The notes under the pieces: generated by a model
The model's database searches: none
What the model was told of the DNA's origin: nothing
What the model saw: only the letters and a program-made list of their open reading frames with translations
Assembly (NCBI GenBank): GCA_945865315.1
Contig: CAMBDK010000005.1
Span: 1 to 55,478 of the forward strand
Direction: 5' to 3'
Origin: Chitinophaga pinensis
GTDB taxonomy: Bacteria > Bacteroidota > Bacteroidia > 2-12-FULL-35-15
DNA: 55,478 bases
Made by a program: the position numbers and the translations under genes
Part shown: piece after piece, positions 7,187-16,472 of the stretch
How the letters are laid out: every line of letters starts with the position of its first letter
Numbering within the stretch: position 1 is the stretch's first letter

Positions 7187-8785
7187 TTACCTTATTATCT
7201 TAAACATCAAACTACCCAAGAGCAAGGTTTTTTTATCCGGTCCTACAGAATTAATGTTGGAAAAAATAATTTTATCCCCTCTTTTAATTTTCCCAAACCT
7301 TGTTTTCATTTCACTACTGAATGAATTTCCTACTATGTGAAATTCTTCTGAAATACCAGCAGATATTATTGACAGATCGAAAGAGACCACTCTGCAATCG
7401 GCTTTGAATTCGAAATTTTGATAAAAAGCTGTCAAACCAAGCTGTGCTTTGAGCTCTCCTTTTGTTACACTACCGTCTGAAATCTGGTTTGCGAAACGTG
7501 CGGTTCCTTTAGGTATATTTTTAACCCGGAATGTGGATGTTCCCATATTCCTTACTTCTCCGTTTTCCATTTTTGCAACTACAGATATATTGGCTTGTGG
7601 ACCATTCATCACATTTACATTAAATTTCCCATTTCCTAAGGGTGCAATTGTTCCATTGTTAATAGAAACCTTTAAACGATCATTGGGAATTCCCGGTACA
7701 GAAACAGAAACAGGGTTATCAAGTCCAGCATAAAAAACATTCATATTGTCGGCTGAAACCGTTAATGCCGGACGAGCAACAATGTATTCAGATTTAAAAG
7801 GAAAGACCATTTCTTTGCCTGAAGGTGCCACCACTTTTATAGTACCGGAATAACTCACCAAGCCCTCTCTGGTAGTACTAACATTATATTTACCCAAACC
7901 GCTTTCAACTGTTAACTTATTCGATACACCATCGAATGAGGAAGTGGTTTCGTTATAATTACCTACTTCAATCTCCGGATTTTTTGTTTTGTTAAAAGCC
8001 GCTAGAAACAGATCTGCTTTATATTCTTCTCCCAATAAAATATAATTGCTTTGAGGGATAACTTTGGCTGCGATGGTATCAAATTTCATACTTCCTTCAT
8101 CCACCTGTTTCAGCAAATAATCAACAATCGTAGCTTCTGAATTCTTCACATCATTACTGAACTTGGATAATATAGTGATACAAGCTACCAAAGGCCGGTT
8201 AAAAAAATTATATACCTCCCAGTTCTCATTATTATCATTTTTAGGAGGGTAGGCTGCATTGATATCGATCTCTACCTTTTTTTTATCAATCGGCAATATA
8301 TAGTTGGACAGCAGTTTTTCATAGGCTATCAATTTATTCTTCAGGTCACGGGATGCGCCATTCGATCCATCTTCCGAACTTCCTATCATGATGTTCGTAG
8401 GGATATCATAATTATCCTTGCCATTTATATTGGCCATTTGAAGGGTGTCTGCAACTTGTATGGTAACACCTTCCGTTTCCGCAATAAGTTTTACTTTCAG
8501 TTCGTTGATATACTTTATTAAATTTTTCGCTTGCTTTTTTACATTTTGTGCTTTTTCCCAGTTGGACGAAACACGAACAGGATCCACGCTTTTTGCCAGG
8601 TCGAATTGCGCATACAGATCATCATTTCGATTAGCGAAATTTTTATTGGTATTTTCTAATCCTTTATTAACCACTATAAATGCATCCAATACATCCTTTG
8701 AAATGTTTAATGCTAATAATGCGGTTAAGATCAAGTACATCATACCGATCATCTTCTGGCGTGGGGTGTTTTTGCTTCCTGACAT
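7187..8785 (-). CDS. gldM: Gliding motility/type IX secretion protein GldM (PorM), orphan copy
   Basis: 532 aa. The N-terminus MSGSKNTPRQKMIGMMYLIL and the single transmembrane helix (to about residue 30, ending ISKDVLDAF) are typical of GldM/PorM. This inner-membrane protein pairs with GldL as a proton-driven motor and reaches through the periplasm to the GldK/GldN ring. Repeated beta-rich domains follow, and the C-terminus has the family ending RGDKIIFSNINSVGPDKKT. Length is normal. gldK, gldL and gldN are not adjacent, and the next gene is a SIMPL-like protein. It may be a paralogue, with the main cluster elsewhere. Confidence 0.9.
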   Translation of the reverse strand: MSGSKNTPRQKMIGMMYLILTALLALNISKDVLDAFIVVNKGLENTNKNFANRNDDLYAQFDLAKSVDPVRVSSNWEKAQNVKKQAKNLIKYINELKVKLIAETEGVTIQVADTLQMANINGKDNYDIPTNIMIGSSEDGSNGASRDLKNKLIAYEKLLSNYILPIDKKKVEIDINAAYPPKNDNNENWEVYNFFNRPLVACITILSKFSNDVKNSEATIVDYLLKQVDEGSMKFDTIAAKVIPQSNYILLGEEYKADLFLAAFNKTKNPEIEVGNYNETTSSFDGVSNKLTVESGLGKYNVSTTREGLVSYSGTIKVVAPSGKEMVFPFKSEYIVARPALTVSADNMNVFYAGLDNPVSVSVPGIPNDRLKVSINNGTIAPLGNGKFNVNVMNGPQANISVVAKMENGEVRNMGTSTFRVKNIPKGTARFANQISDGSVTKGELKAQLGLTAFYQNFEFKADCRVVSFDLSIISAGISEEFHIVGNSFSSEMKTRFGKIKRGDKIIFSNINSVGPDKKTLLLGSLMFKIIR

Positions 8786-8988
8786 GGCGTTAATTTATTA
8801 AGGTTAGTATACGATCTTGGAAATCTTATTTAACCTCATAATGTAGGAATAAAAAAAAGATACAGGAATTAAAAAAATAATTAGAAATAAAATTATTTTA
8901 ATTAATCCATGGAGAGCAAATGAATAGAATGATAAAGAGGAGGAGGAGCTAATTCAGGGCTAAATTGGATGCGAAATACCTGATGTTG

Positions 8989-9216
8989 TTATTTCTGCAA
9001 ACTTTCCATGATGACAAACAATATCAATAATATTAGCATAATGACCAGGAAAACCTTTTTGTTTTTATATAAAGGGGTTTTATATAAAGGTTTTGTAGCA
9101 TCCTGATACTCGTGCATCAACTTAGTGAAGTTTTTATGCTTCGAAATCTGTTCATCAGATAATGTAGTATTATCCGTTTCAAATTTCAAATTATTTTTGT
9201 ATTGTTTTTTCATCAC
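8989..9216 (-). CDS. Small single-pass membrane protein downstream of ECF sigma factor
   Basis: 75 aa: a charged N-terminal ~50 residues, then one hydrophobic helix (VFLVIMLILLILFVIM) and a very short tail. It begins 50 bp downstream of the sigma factor gene on the same strand. Cytoplasmic-in topology and linkage suggest it could modulate the sigma factor, but there is no recognisable anti-sigma (ZAS or FecR) motif. Product unknown. Confidence 0.6.
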   Translation of the reverse strand: MMKKQYKNNLKFETDNTTLSDEQISKHKNFTKLMHEYQDATKPLYKTPLYKNKKVFLVIMLILLILFVIMESLQK

Positions 9217-9266
9217 AATTTTTCTAAATACAGCTTGATACCTTGATTCAAAGTTAATTCAAAATA

Positions 9267-9824
9267 TTATAATTTCATTAATTTTTTCAATTTATCTATG
9301 ATACGATACACTCTCACTTTGGCATTATTTTCAGTTATACCAACAATCTCGCCAACTTCTGCAAAAGAGTGTTTCTCAAAAAATCGCAACTCTATTAATT
9401 GAATATCTTCCGTATCTAATTTTTTTAGAGCATTGGTCATTAATTGAACTGCCTCAGTATTGTCTGTTATTTCTGCTTCCTGGGCAATTTGTATAATTCC
9501 GCTTTGCTCAATACTAACAATTCTATGGGCATTGTTTTTTCTGAAATGCATGCTTACTTCATTAAAAGCAATACGGAATAACCATCCTGAAAACGGAACG
9601 CCTTTAAATTCATACTTTTTAATATTCATTAGGGCTTTTAAGAACACAAGAGAGGTTATATCAGCCGCCTGCTCCTCATTTCCTGTTCTGCGGTAGACAA
9701 ATATGTAAATGGATTTAAAATAATTCTCATATAACACATTAAAACGACGCGGATCTTCCTTTGCCGCGTTCACTTGTTGCAACTCCAATTGTATATCCTT
9801 ATCAGTTTTATGGTTCGAATTCAA
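9267..9824 (-). CDS. RNA polymerase sigma-70 factor, ECF subfamily
   Basis: 185 aa. Region 2 lies at about residues 25-95 (FNVLYENYFKSIYIFVYRR, ADITSLVFLKALMNI, FSGWLFRIAFN). Region 4 is at about 130-180, with helix-turn-helix SFAEVGEIVGITENNAKVRV. Region 3 is missing, as in ECF factors. It directs core polymerase to a dedicated set of promoters. It is followed by a small membrane protein gene and then gldM in the same direction. The targets cannot be read from the sequence. Confidence 0.92.
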   Translation of the reverse strand: MNSNHKTDKDIQLELQQVNAAKEDPRRFNVLYENYFKSIYIFVYRRTGNEEQAADITSLVFLKALMNIKKYEFKGVPFSGWLFRIAFNEVSMHFRKNNAHRIVSIEQSGIIQIAQEAEITDNTEAVQLMTNALKKLDTEDIQLIELRFFEKHSFAEVGEIVGITENNAKVRVYRIIDKLKKLMKL

Positions 9825-10060
9825 ATGAGATCAATTTAGTATCATAATGTGCATATTCCTTTGATAAATAGTTTGTAGTGCGCAGCGTTTAATCTTTTTC
9901 TGTCAAAATATCACTTTTGCAGTTTCAATTGTGCTGCCAATTCCTCCTAGGGTATTTTCTATTTTAATTGGCTGCATTAGTTTGCTTACGCATATATATC
10001 ATAAATATCAAAATTTTGCCTCAGAATTGGTTATTAAATTTTGCAATTCAATTCTTTATA

Positions 10061-11116
10061 TTAATGCAAAATTCTAAATATCAATTCTTTAAGTAATTCT
10101 TTTTCTGATGCAGATACTTTATCTACACCTTTCGATTTGAGATCGTACTCCCTTAAATAGCTGAAAATAAATTTTAATTTTTCGAGAGAAAAATTTTTTG
10201 CCGCCCGCTCATATTCATCAACAAAAAATGGATGAATACCCAATTCGGAGGCTATATTGCCTTTTGTTTTGTTTGATAAAAAATGATAGGTAAGAAGCTT
10301 GCAAAAATAACCATATAAGGATGAAACAGTCATAACCATTGGATGTTCCTTTTCATTAGAGGCGAAAAAATTAATAATACGATTTGCTTTAAGCACATCT
10401 TTTTTCCCAATAGCACTTTGTAATTCAAATACATTATAATCCTTACTTATTCCAATATTTGCTTGTATGTGTTCTACTTTAATTTCTGACTTTAAAGGCA
10501 GGTTAATCATTAGTTTATCTAGCTCATTAGATACTTTGCTTAGGTTGCTGCCCAAATACTCAGTTAATAATGCGCTAGCTTTAGGACTTACAGTATATTC
10601 TTTCGCCTTTAAATAGTTGTTGATCCAGTCGGGTACTTTGTTATCGTATATTTTTTTTGACTCGAACAATACTGCATTTTTTTCAATAAATTTTGCAATG
10701 CTAGTGCGCTTATCAATAGTTTTGTATTTATAACAAATGACAAGTATTGTAGATTTCAGAGGTTTTTCAAGGTAAGTTTCAAATGGGGATTTTGATTTAA
10801 CTTTTTCTTTTGTTTTACTTTTTTCATTGCTTTTCCCTTTATCAATAAGGTCTTTTATGTTTTGCGCTTCCTTAATAATTATAACTTGGTGCTCACTCAT
10901 CATAGGGAAACGCTTGGCGGCACCCACTAGGTCATCGGCAGTAATATCGCGGCCATATAATACACTTTGATTAAATTCTTTTTCCGAATCATCCAATACA
11001 TGCTTTTCTATATAATCAGAAATAATATCAATAAAATAAGGCTCTTCTCCCATTAAAAAATAAACGGGACGATAAATCTTCTTTTTTAACTCCGACATTA
11101 TATCATTAAACTCCAT
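10061..11116 (-). CDS. holA: DNA polymerase III subunit delta
   Basis: 351 aa. The N-terminal MSELKKKIYRPVYFLMGEEP with FIDIISDYIE is the HolA start (YLLYGEE-type motif), followed by an AAA+-like domain (VIIIKEAQNI). The family-typical middle domain (YLGSNLSKVSNELDKL) and helical collar domain complete it. Delta opens the beta clamp within the clamp-loader complex. Normal length, monocistronic. A lysine/serine-rich insert (KSKTKEKVKSKSP) near residue 105 is a lineage feature. Confidence 0.92.
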   Translation of the reverse strand: MEFNDIMSELKKKIYRPVYFLMGEEPYFIDIISDYIEKHVLDDSEKEFNQSVLYGRDITADDLVGAAKRFPMMSEHQVIIIKEAQNIKDLIDKGKSNEKSKTKEKVKSKSPFETYLEKPLKSTILVICYKYKTIDKRTSIAKFIEKNAVLFESKKIYDNKVPDWINNYLKAKEYTVSPKASALLTEYLGSNLSKVSNELDKLMINLPLKSEIKVEHIQANIGISKDYNVFELQSAIGKKDVLKANRIINFFASNEKEHPMVMTVSSLYGYFCKLLTYHFLSNKTKGNIASELGIHPFFVDEYERAAKNFSLEKLKFIFSYLREYDLKSKGVDKVSASEKELLKELIFRILH

Positions 11117-11278
11117 AAAAAAATATTTTATTTTACCAATGTCCTGGCGTTAATTTTGGTCTTATTTATTGAGCAAAAAAAGTATTCAGATTAATAGCTT
11201 TTATGAATCGTATATATTATTATTAATTTTTACGATGCACAAAACATTAGAAATGAAAGAGGAATAAATTGGAATTTA

Positions 11279-12052
11279 TTATTCAAATCTCAAATGTCTC
11301 ACTGTTAAGCCATTGTTTATTAACTCATACAATGATTCAATTCCTATTTTTAAATGTTTGTCGACAAAATTTTGAGTCACCTTTTTATCGCTTTCGGCAG
11401 TTTTTACTCCCTCTATGGTCATCGGTTGGTCACTTACTAAAAGTAAGGCACCGGTAGGTATCTGGTTAAAAAATCCTGTTGAGAATATAGTAGCAGTTTC
11501 CATGTCAATTCCCATTACACGAATCTTGCGAAGGTAATCTTTAAATTCCTCATCATGCTCCCAAACTCTTCTGTTGGTAGTATATACTGTGCCGGTCCAA
11601 TAATCTAAATTATGATTTCGTATAGTTGTTGATATTGCCTTTTGAAGATTAAAAGAAGGCAATGCAGGAACTTCTGGTGGAAAATAATCATCAGAAGTAC
11701 CTTCGCCGCGTATGGCTGCAATAGGGAGAATTAAATCGCCTAATTCATTTTTCTTCTTTAATCCACCGCATTTGCCAAGAAATAATACTGCTTTGGGTTG
11801 AATGGCTGTTAATAAATCCATTATAGTAGCTGCATTAGCACTCCCCATGCTGAAATTAATAATTGTAATGCCGTTGGCAGTAGCATTAGGCATAGGCATG
11901 TCTTGCCCATTAATTGGTACATTGTGCCATTCTGCAAACATTTTAACGTAGTTGTTAAAATTTGTAAGTAATATATACTTACCAAATGCTTCGAGTGGAA
12001 TTCCTGTATATCGGGGTAACCAATTTGCTACAATTTCTTCTTTGCTTTTCAT
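11279..12052 (-). CDS. amn: AMP nucleosidase, short Bacteroidota form
   Basis: 257 aa, phosphorylase superfamily fold. NFSMGSANAATIMDLL, LFLGKCGG, RGEGTSDDYFPPEVPALP and GIDMETATIFS are the substrate-binding and catalytic motifs. The SDQPM motif follows. It hydrolyses AMP to adenine and ribose 5-phosphate. It lacks the extra N-terminal domain of the ~480-aa proteobacterial enzyme, which is usual in this phylum. Monocistronic. Confidence 0.88.
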   Translation of the reverse strand: MKSKEEIVANWLPRYTGIPLEAFGKYILLTNFNNYVKMFAEWHNVPINGQDMPMPNATANGITIINFSMGSANAATIMDLLTAIQPKAVLFLGKCGGLKKKNELGDLILPIAAIRGEGTSDDYFPPEVPALPSFNLQKAISTTIRNHNLDYWTGTVYTTNRRVWEHDEEFKDYLRKIRVMGIDMETATIFSTGFFNQIPTGALLLVSDQPMTIEGVKTAESDKKVTQNFVDKHLKIGIESLYELINNGLTVRHLRFE

Positions 12053-12225
12053 TTATAATGATTCTGTTTTTTATGTATCTTAAAATAACGAATCTTTTCT
12101 TTATTTTTGAAGAAAAAATCTTAGTGCGAATTTAGTAATTAAGAACTGGATAGGATGCTTTGTTATGAAATATTTATTTTAAATTGTAAAAGTATTTGCA
12201 AAACACTATTGTACATCCATTAAAA

Positions 12226-12672
12226 ATGCAAGATCTAAACCTACCTCCCTATACATTTAAACTAAAGCAACAAGGAAATCGTGCTCAGATTTTTGATGCT
12301 ATTCGAAAAAAATTTGTGACATTAACTCCCGAAGAGTGGGTGCGTCAAAATTTCCTGCAATTTTTAATTCAGGAAAAAAAATTTCCTGCATCACTTATTG
12401 CTGTGGAGGCCGGATTAAAATACAATCAATTACAGATGAGGACGGATGTACTGGTATATGATAAGTCTGGGAAACCATATTTAATGGTGGAATGCAAGGC
12501 TCCAGGAATTAAAATTACACAGGATGTATTTGACCAGATTGCTCGTTATAATATGGTATTTAAAGTGAAATACCTTGTAGTTACTAATGGTATAAGCCAT
12601 TTTTGTTGTTTGATGGACTATTCAAAAAAATCTTATGCATATTTAGAGGAAATCCCTATTTTCGAATCTTAA
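12226..12672 (+). CDS. HsdR-N-like restriction nuclease domain protein (HSDR_N_2)
   Basis: The ORF track starts at a TTG (12196), but ATG at 12226 (MQDLNLPPYTFKLKQ) fits the family N-terminus better, giving 148 aa. EEWVRQNFLQFLI is the conserved front helix. RTDVLVYDKSGKPYLMVECK gives the Asp and Glu-x-Lys of a PD-(D/E)XK nuclease core. The family is a stand-alone homologue of the N-terminal nuclease domain of type I restriction HsdR, without helicase or hsdM/hsdS neighbours, and is common in Bacteroidota genomes next to holA. Its role is unknown. Confidence 0.85.
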   Translation: MQDLNLPPYTFKLKQQGNRAQIFDAIRKKFVTLTPEEWVRQNFLQFLIQEKKFPASLIAVEAGLKYNQLQMRTDVLVYDKSGKPYLMVECKAPGIKITQDVFDQIARYNMVFKVKYLVVTNGISHFCCLMDYSKKSYAYLEEIPIFES

Positions 12673-12799
12673 TTAATTAAGAATTTATTAATTGTAAAGG
12701 GGAATTCTAATGTTAATATTTTTATTATTAACCTGTTTAAAATCTAGTATCTTTGACAAATGTCCATTTTTTTTATTTATAACCTTTTTATTATCAAAT

Positions 12800-13798
12800 A
12801 TGAAAACTAAGCTAACACAACTTTTAAATATTGATTTCCCCATTATTATGGCACCACTATTTTTAGTGAGTAACGAAGCAATGGTGGTGGCGGCTATGAA
12901 TAATGGCATTGCAGGTGCTTTTCCTAGTTTAAATTTCAGAAAAGATGGTGAATTGTTTGAATTATTGGATAGGTTAAATATAGAAAAAAATAAGTTAAAT
13001 GTAAATGGTACTTACGGTGTAAATTTAATTGTGCAGCAAACAAATCCACTTTACAGGAAACATTTGGATATATGTGTAGAAAAAAAAGTGCCATATTATA
13101 TTACTTCATTGGGTAGCCCTAAGGAGGTAATTGAGAAGGCGCATGCTTATGGTGCAAAAGTGTTTTGTGATGTTACTAATTTGGAACATGCTCAAAAATG
13201 TTTTAATTTGGGTTGCGACGGTTTTATAGCTGTAGGACAAGGTGCTGGAGGGCATGCAGGGCCTAACCCATTGCAAGTTTTGATTCCTGCTCTTCAACAT
13301 AAATTCAAAAATACTCCCGTAATTGCTGCTGGTGGTATAGCTAGTGGCGAAGGTATCCTATCAATGCTAGTATTAGGTGCTGCAGGTGTTTCTATAGGAA
13401 CAAGATTTATTGCAAGTGCTGAAGCTACTGTTAGTGATGATTATAAAAATGCCATTGTTAGTTCAAAGATGAATGACATTGTGCTTACCGAAAAAATTTC
13501 TGGAACACCTTGCACAATTATTAATACAGCATTCGCAAAAAAAATTGGATATAAACAAAATTGGTTGGAACGAGCATTATCTAATAACGCTAACACTAAA
13601 AAATATTTTAAAATGTGGGTGCAGGTTACCGGCATGAAGAAATTGGAAAAGTCTGTTAAACCAGGTAATTATGATTCATTATGGTGTGCTGGCCAAAGTG
13701 TAGAACTTATTGATGATATTCTTTCCTGCAAGGAAATTATTGAACGTTTGAGAAACGAAACAAATCAAGCATTAAAAAACTTAGAACTTTTAAATTAA
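12800..13798 (+). CDS. Nitronate monooxygenase (2-nitropropane dioxygenase family)
   Basis: The conserved protein begins at ATG 12800 (MKTKLTQLLNIDFPIIMAPL), giving 332 aa. The upstream 30 residues of the track ORF are AT-rich leader. It is an FMN TIM barrel: IDFPIIMAP at the N-terminus, GQGAGGHAGP with the catalytic His, VIAAGGIASGEGI and GAAGVSIGTRFIA for phosphate binding. It oxidises alkyl nitronates to carbonyl compounds and nitrite, protecting against propionate 3-nitronate-like toxins. Enoyl-ACP reductase FabK is a related alternative. Confidence 0.85.
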   Translation: MKTKLTQLLNIDFPIIMAPLFLVSNEAMVVAAMNNGIAGAFPSLNFRKDGELFELLDRLNIEKNKLNVNGTYGVNLIVQQTNPLYRKHLDICVEKKVPYYITSLGSPKEVIEKAHAYGAKVFCDVTNLEHAQKCFNLGCDGFIAVGQGAGGHAGPNPLQVLIPALQHKFKNTPVIAAGGIASGEGILSMLVLGAAGVSIGTRFIASAEATVSDDYKNAIVSSKMNDIVLTEKISGTPCTIINTAFAKKIGYKQNWLERALSNNANTKKYFKMWVQVTGMKKLEKSVKPGNYDSLWCAGQSVELIDDILSCKEIIERLRNETNQALKNLELLN

Positions 13799-13854
13799 TT
13801 CAATTTGTTGAAATTTTAAAATAGGTTTTTAGGGTCTGCGAAATCTACTAATAA

Positions 13855-14724
13855 TTATTTTGATATTATACAATCAATTTTATTTCGCAATCCGTAATAG
13901 CCGCTTAACTTTACTTTTATTACTCCTACAATAATTGGTGTTTCTACATAAATCGGGATTTTGTTTTCGTCGTCTGTCACCCATACAACCATGCCCTCCC
14001 CACCTTTAAAAATAGTGCCTTCAACTAATTTGGGGCTGAATTTTATGCAGCGCACATTGCCCAATAGTTCGCTATTAATTATCTCTTTTCCTAAATAACG
14101 GATATAGGAATAATAAACCTTTCCGTCCAATACAAATGTTATGGGAATGGTGTCATTTTTTTTGCTCTTTGAAAAATCAAGACAACGGGTATAATAAATT
14201 GCTGTTCCAATATCATTGGTGCAGGAAGTAATATTAATAGAATCTAGCTTGGCGGGTTTATTATTGCGCTTTTCCATGGTATATATTTTATTTTTTTGGA
14301 AATTAAATATATAGTCATCTTTGGCAGAAGTGCCTCCTTCATGAACATCTCTGATAAACCGCAATGGTTTTAATGTTAATGTATCAAAATAAGATTCATA
14401 TTTATCGTTTACTTTATAAAACCAATCGTATTTTGGATAGCTTCCTCCTGCCCCTACAAAATGATACACTTTTCTAGCGTTTAATTCAGTAATAGTTGCA
14501 GAGAAACTAACCTCGCCAGCGTCCATCCATATTACTCCCCAGTTATAATATATTTTAAAATTCAGACTTTCACCCGCCTGGAAAGCTTTGTTTGTTGAAG
14601 TGCAATTTTTTTGGGCTTTTATGGGGCATGACACTGCAGCTATAAATAGGCATAAATAAAAAAGCAGGTGAATACTTGAAAGTTTTATATATAATTTGCT
14701 ATTCAAATAATTTGTTCCAACCAT
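13855..14724 (-). CDS. DUF3108 domain exported protein
   Basis: ATG at 14724 gives 289 aa starting MVGTNYLNSKLYIKL, with a signal peptide ending near SCPIKAQ. The track's longer start (14799) lies inside repeat copy 2 and should be dropped. The mature part has the DUF3108 features: FQAGESLNFKIYYNWG, a YDWFYKVNDKYESYFD strand, RFIRDVHEGG and ISGYYGL-like end (KLSGYYGL). It is probably a periplasmic beta-rich protein of unknown function. Repeat copy 2 ends about 30 bp upstream of the start codon and separates it from ispH. Confidence 0.82.
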   Translation of the reverse strand: MVGTNYLNSKLYIKLSSIHLLFYLCLFIAAVSCPIKAQKNCTSTNKAFQAGESLNFKIYYNWGVIWMDAGEVSFSATITELNARKVYHFVGAGGSYPKYDWFYKVNDKYESYFDTLTLKPLRFIRDVHEGGTSAKDDYIFNFQKNKIYTMEKRNNKPAKLDSINITSCTNDIGTAIYYTRCLDFSKSKKNDTIPITFVLDGKVYYSYIRYLGKEIINSELLGNVRCIKFSPKLVEGTIFKGGEGMVVWVTDDENKIPIYVETPIIVGVIKVKLSGYYGLRNKIDCIISK

Positions 14725-14755
14725 AATGGCTAAATAAATATTTTTTAGGTTTTCT

Positions 14756-14999
14756 CTTAGTGAAGTTTCCGAAATAAATCCGCAAATTAAATGGTTCAAA
14801 AGTTGTGTGTTTTTCTTTTGTCTTGATACAAAAGAAACAAAAAATCAAGAACAAACGATTCCTCCACACCTGCAACCCTGCATCGCTTTTGTTCATTCCT
14901 CACGCGCGTTTTTATAAGGATATTTTTTGCAAAAAATGAAATCATCTGTTTTTATTAATATATCTGTTTTGTCGAAATTATTTTGAAAGCTTTGCTTAT
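14756..14999. repeat. Dispersed repeat family 1, copy 2 (MITE-like)
   Basis: About 244 bp, the copy most similar to copy 1 (1316-1553). Same ends (CTTAGTGAAGTTTCC on the left, GAAAGCTTTGCTTA on the right) and the same internal CTTTTGT/ACAAAAG hairpin. It lies between ispH and the DUF3108 gene, so it could influence DUF3108 expression. The small ORFs 14699-14896 and 14893-15075 are artefacts of it. Confidence 0.8.
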
Positions 15000-15074
15000 C
15001 AAGAAATAGAAAAATAAGATGTGCTTTTAAAAGTATAAATTGTTGCCGAAAATTTGAATATTTTTTGCGTTTCA

Positions 15075-16316
15075 TTAAATTTTATGGGGTTGGTATTTTT
15101 CAATTTCAGAAAGCACTTCCTCTATCTTTTTGGAATTAGAATAAAATGAAATAATTTTTTGCAATACATCATCTACCAATAAATCGGGACAGGATGCGCC
15201 ACTTGTAAGTATAATTTCGATGGGTTTTTTTTCTGGTAAATAGTTTTCAGTAACTAAGTGCTTTTGATTGTTAAAATCAAAATGATGGATACATGTTTTT
15301 GATATTATTTCTTCGGCTGAAGAAATAAAGTAAGTAGGTAGTTTTTTTTCGCATAACTCTACAATGTGGGATGTGTTTGAACTATTATAACCCCCAACTA
15401 CAATGGCAATATCGGCATTAGCTTTTAGTAACCCATAAGTTGAATCTTGGTTTTCATTAGTTGCATAACATAGCGTATCACGCGTATCAGCAAAATGATT
15501 TTTCAGTTCTGTGTTGGGATATTTTTGAAGCATAATAGCCTTTAAATAATCGACAATTCCTTCTGTTTCTGTTGCAAGCATAGTGGTTTGATTAATCACA
15601 CCAATTTTTTTTAAATGCTCTGCAGTATTAAAATTTTCGGAATATTTATCCTTAAAAACAGCTTCGAATTCATCGGTAGAGATATTTCCTAAAATAAATT
15701 CACCCAAAATTTTCGTCTCAATTATATCCTTTACTATAATAGATGGTGCATTTTTTTTGCTACGTGAAAAGGTTGCTCTGGTTTCTTCGTGGTTATATTT
15801 CCCATGAATAATTATTGTGTAATTATCATTGCCTAGCTTTTCCGATTTTTTCCAAACACGATCTACAAATGGACAAGTAGTGTCATACTTACGAACCTCA
15901 ATACCTATTTCATTAAGGCCGCTCTCAATTTCTAAGGTGGTACCAAAAGCAGGAATTATAACGATGTCGTTTTTACTAAGTTCATTGAAAGGAATAATTT
16001 GATTACCTGCAGTATCCATTAAAAATTTAGCACCTTTTGCCAACAAGTCCTTATTCACATATTGGTTATGTATCATTTCACTGAGCAAAAAAATACGTTT
16101 GTCAGGATTTTCTTCTATTGCCTGGTATGCAATTTCTATTGCATTTTCTACACCATAACAAAAACCAAAATGACGAGCAATATAAAAACGAACAGTACCA
16201 AAATCAAGAATAGTAGGGGTGAAATCCTTTTTTCTTGGATCTGTTATTTTCCGCATTTCTTTTACTTTTGAAATTATCGGACTCTTATAAAATGTGGGAA
16301 TATTAAAACTTTTCAT
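15075..16316 (-). CDS. ispH: 4-hydroxy-3-methylbut-2-enyl diphosphate reductase
   Basis: 413 aa, the long form found in many Bacteroidota. The three cluster cysteines are in FGFCYGVENAI (Cys53), DTTCPFVDRVW and TSGASCPDLLVDD. The substrate-contact motifs MIHNQYVN, HGKYNHEET and GGYNSSNTSH are present. IspH is a [4Fe-4S] enzyme for the last step of the MEP pathway, making IPP and DMAPP. It has an N-terminal extension of about 40 residues and an insert (residues ~200-235) compared with the ~315-aa enzymes. Monocistronic, or followed distantly by DUF3108. Confidence 0.93.
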   Translation of the reverse strand: MKSFNIPTFYKSPIISKVKEMRKITDPRKKDFTPTILDFGTVRFYIARHFGFCYGVENAIEIAYQAIEENPDKRIFLLSEMIHNQYVNKDLLAKGAKFLMDTAGNQIIPFNELSKNDIVIIPAFGTTLEIESGLNEIGIEVRKYDTTCPFVDRVWKKSEKLGNDNYTIIIHGKYNHEETRATFSRSKKNAPSIIVKDIIETKILGEFILGNISTDEFEAVFKDKYSENFNTAEHLKKIGVINQTTMLATETEGIVDYLKAIMLQKYPNTELKNHFADTRDTLCYATNENQDSTYGLLKANADIAIVVGGYNSSNTSHIVELCEKKLPTYFISSAEEIISKTCIHHFDFNNQKHLVTENYLPEKKPIEIILTSGASCPDLLVDDVLQKIISFYSNSKKIEEVLSEIEKYQPHKI

Positions 16317-16403
16317 TTATCCCTATAAAGGCTAGTGTTTTTTTATAAAAATATGTTTTTTTGATTTTTCAAAATTAAATGAAAGTTTAATTGTAATTTT
16401 TTT

Positions 16404-16472
16404 TTAATTAGCATTTGTCCATAGAGTCAAAAATAACTTAGAAATTGGATATGATAGACAGACTCTAATTAC
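16404..16472. repeat. Dispersed repeat family 2, short copy A (MITE-like)
   Basis: 69 bp bounded by TTAATTAGCATTTGTCCATA on the left and GATAGACAGACTCTAATTA on the right, which are imperfect inverted repeats of each other and match the ends of copy B (42235-42443). The internal part of copy B is deleted here. Its right end contains the TAG stop codon of the aminotransferase gene. Confidence 0.65.

Noticed and set aside
12196-12672. Type I restriction system at the HsdR-N gene
   Set aside because: The protein is only the nuclease-domain homologue. No helicase, hsdM or hsdS is adjacent, and the family is common as a stand-alone gene in this phylum.
14699-14896. 65-aa minus-strand ORF upstream of DUF3108
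   Set aside because: Lies across repeat copy 2 and the DUF3108 start; no conserved features.
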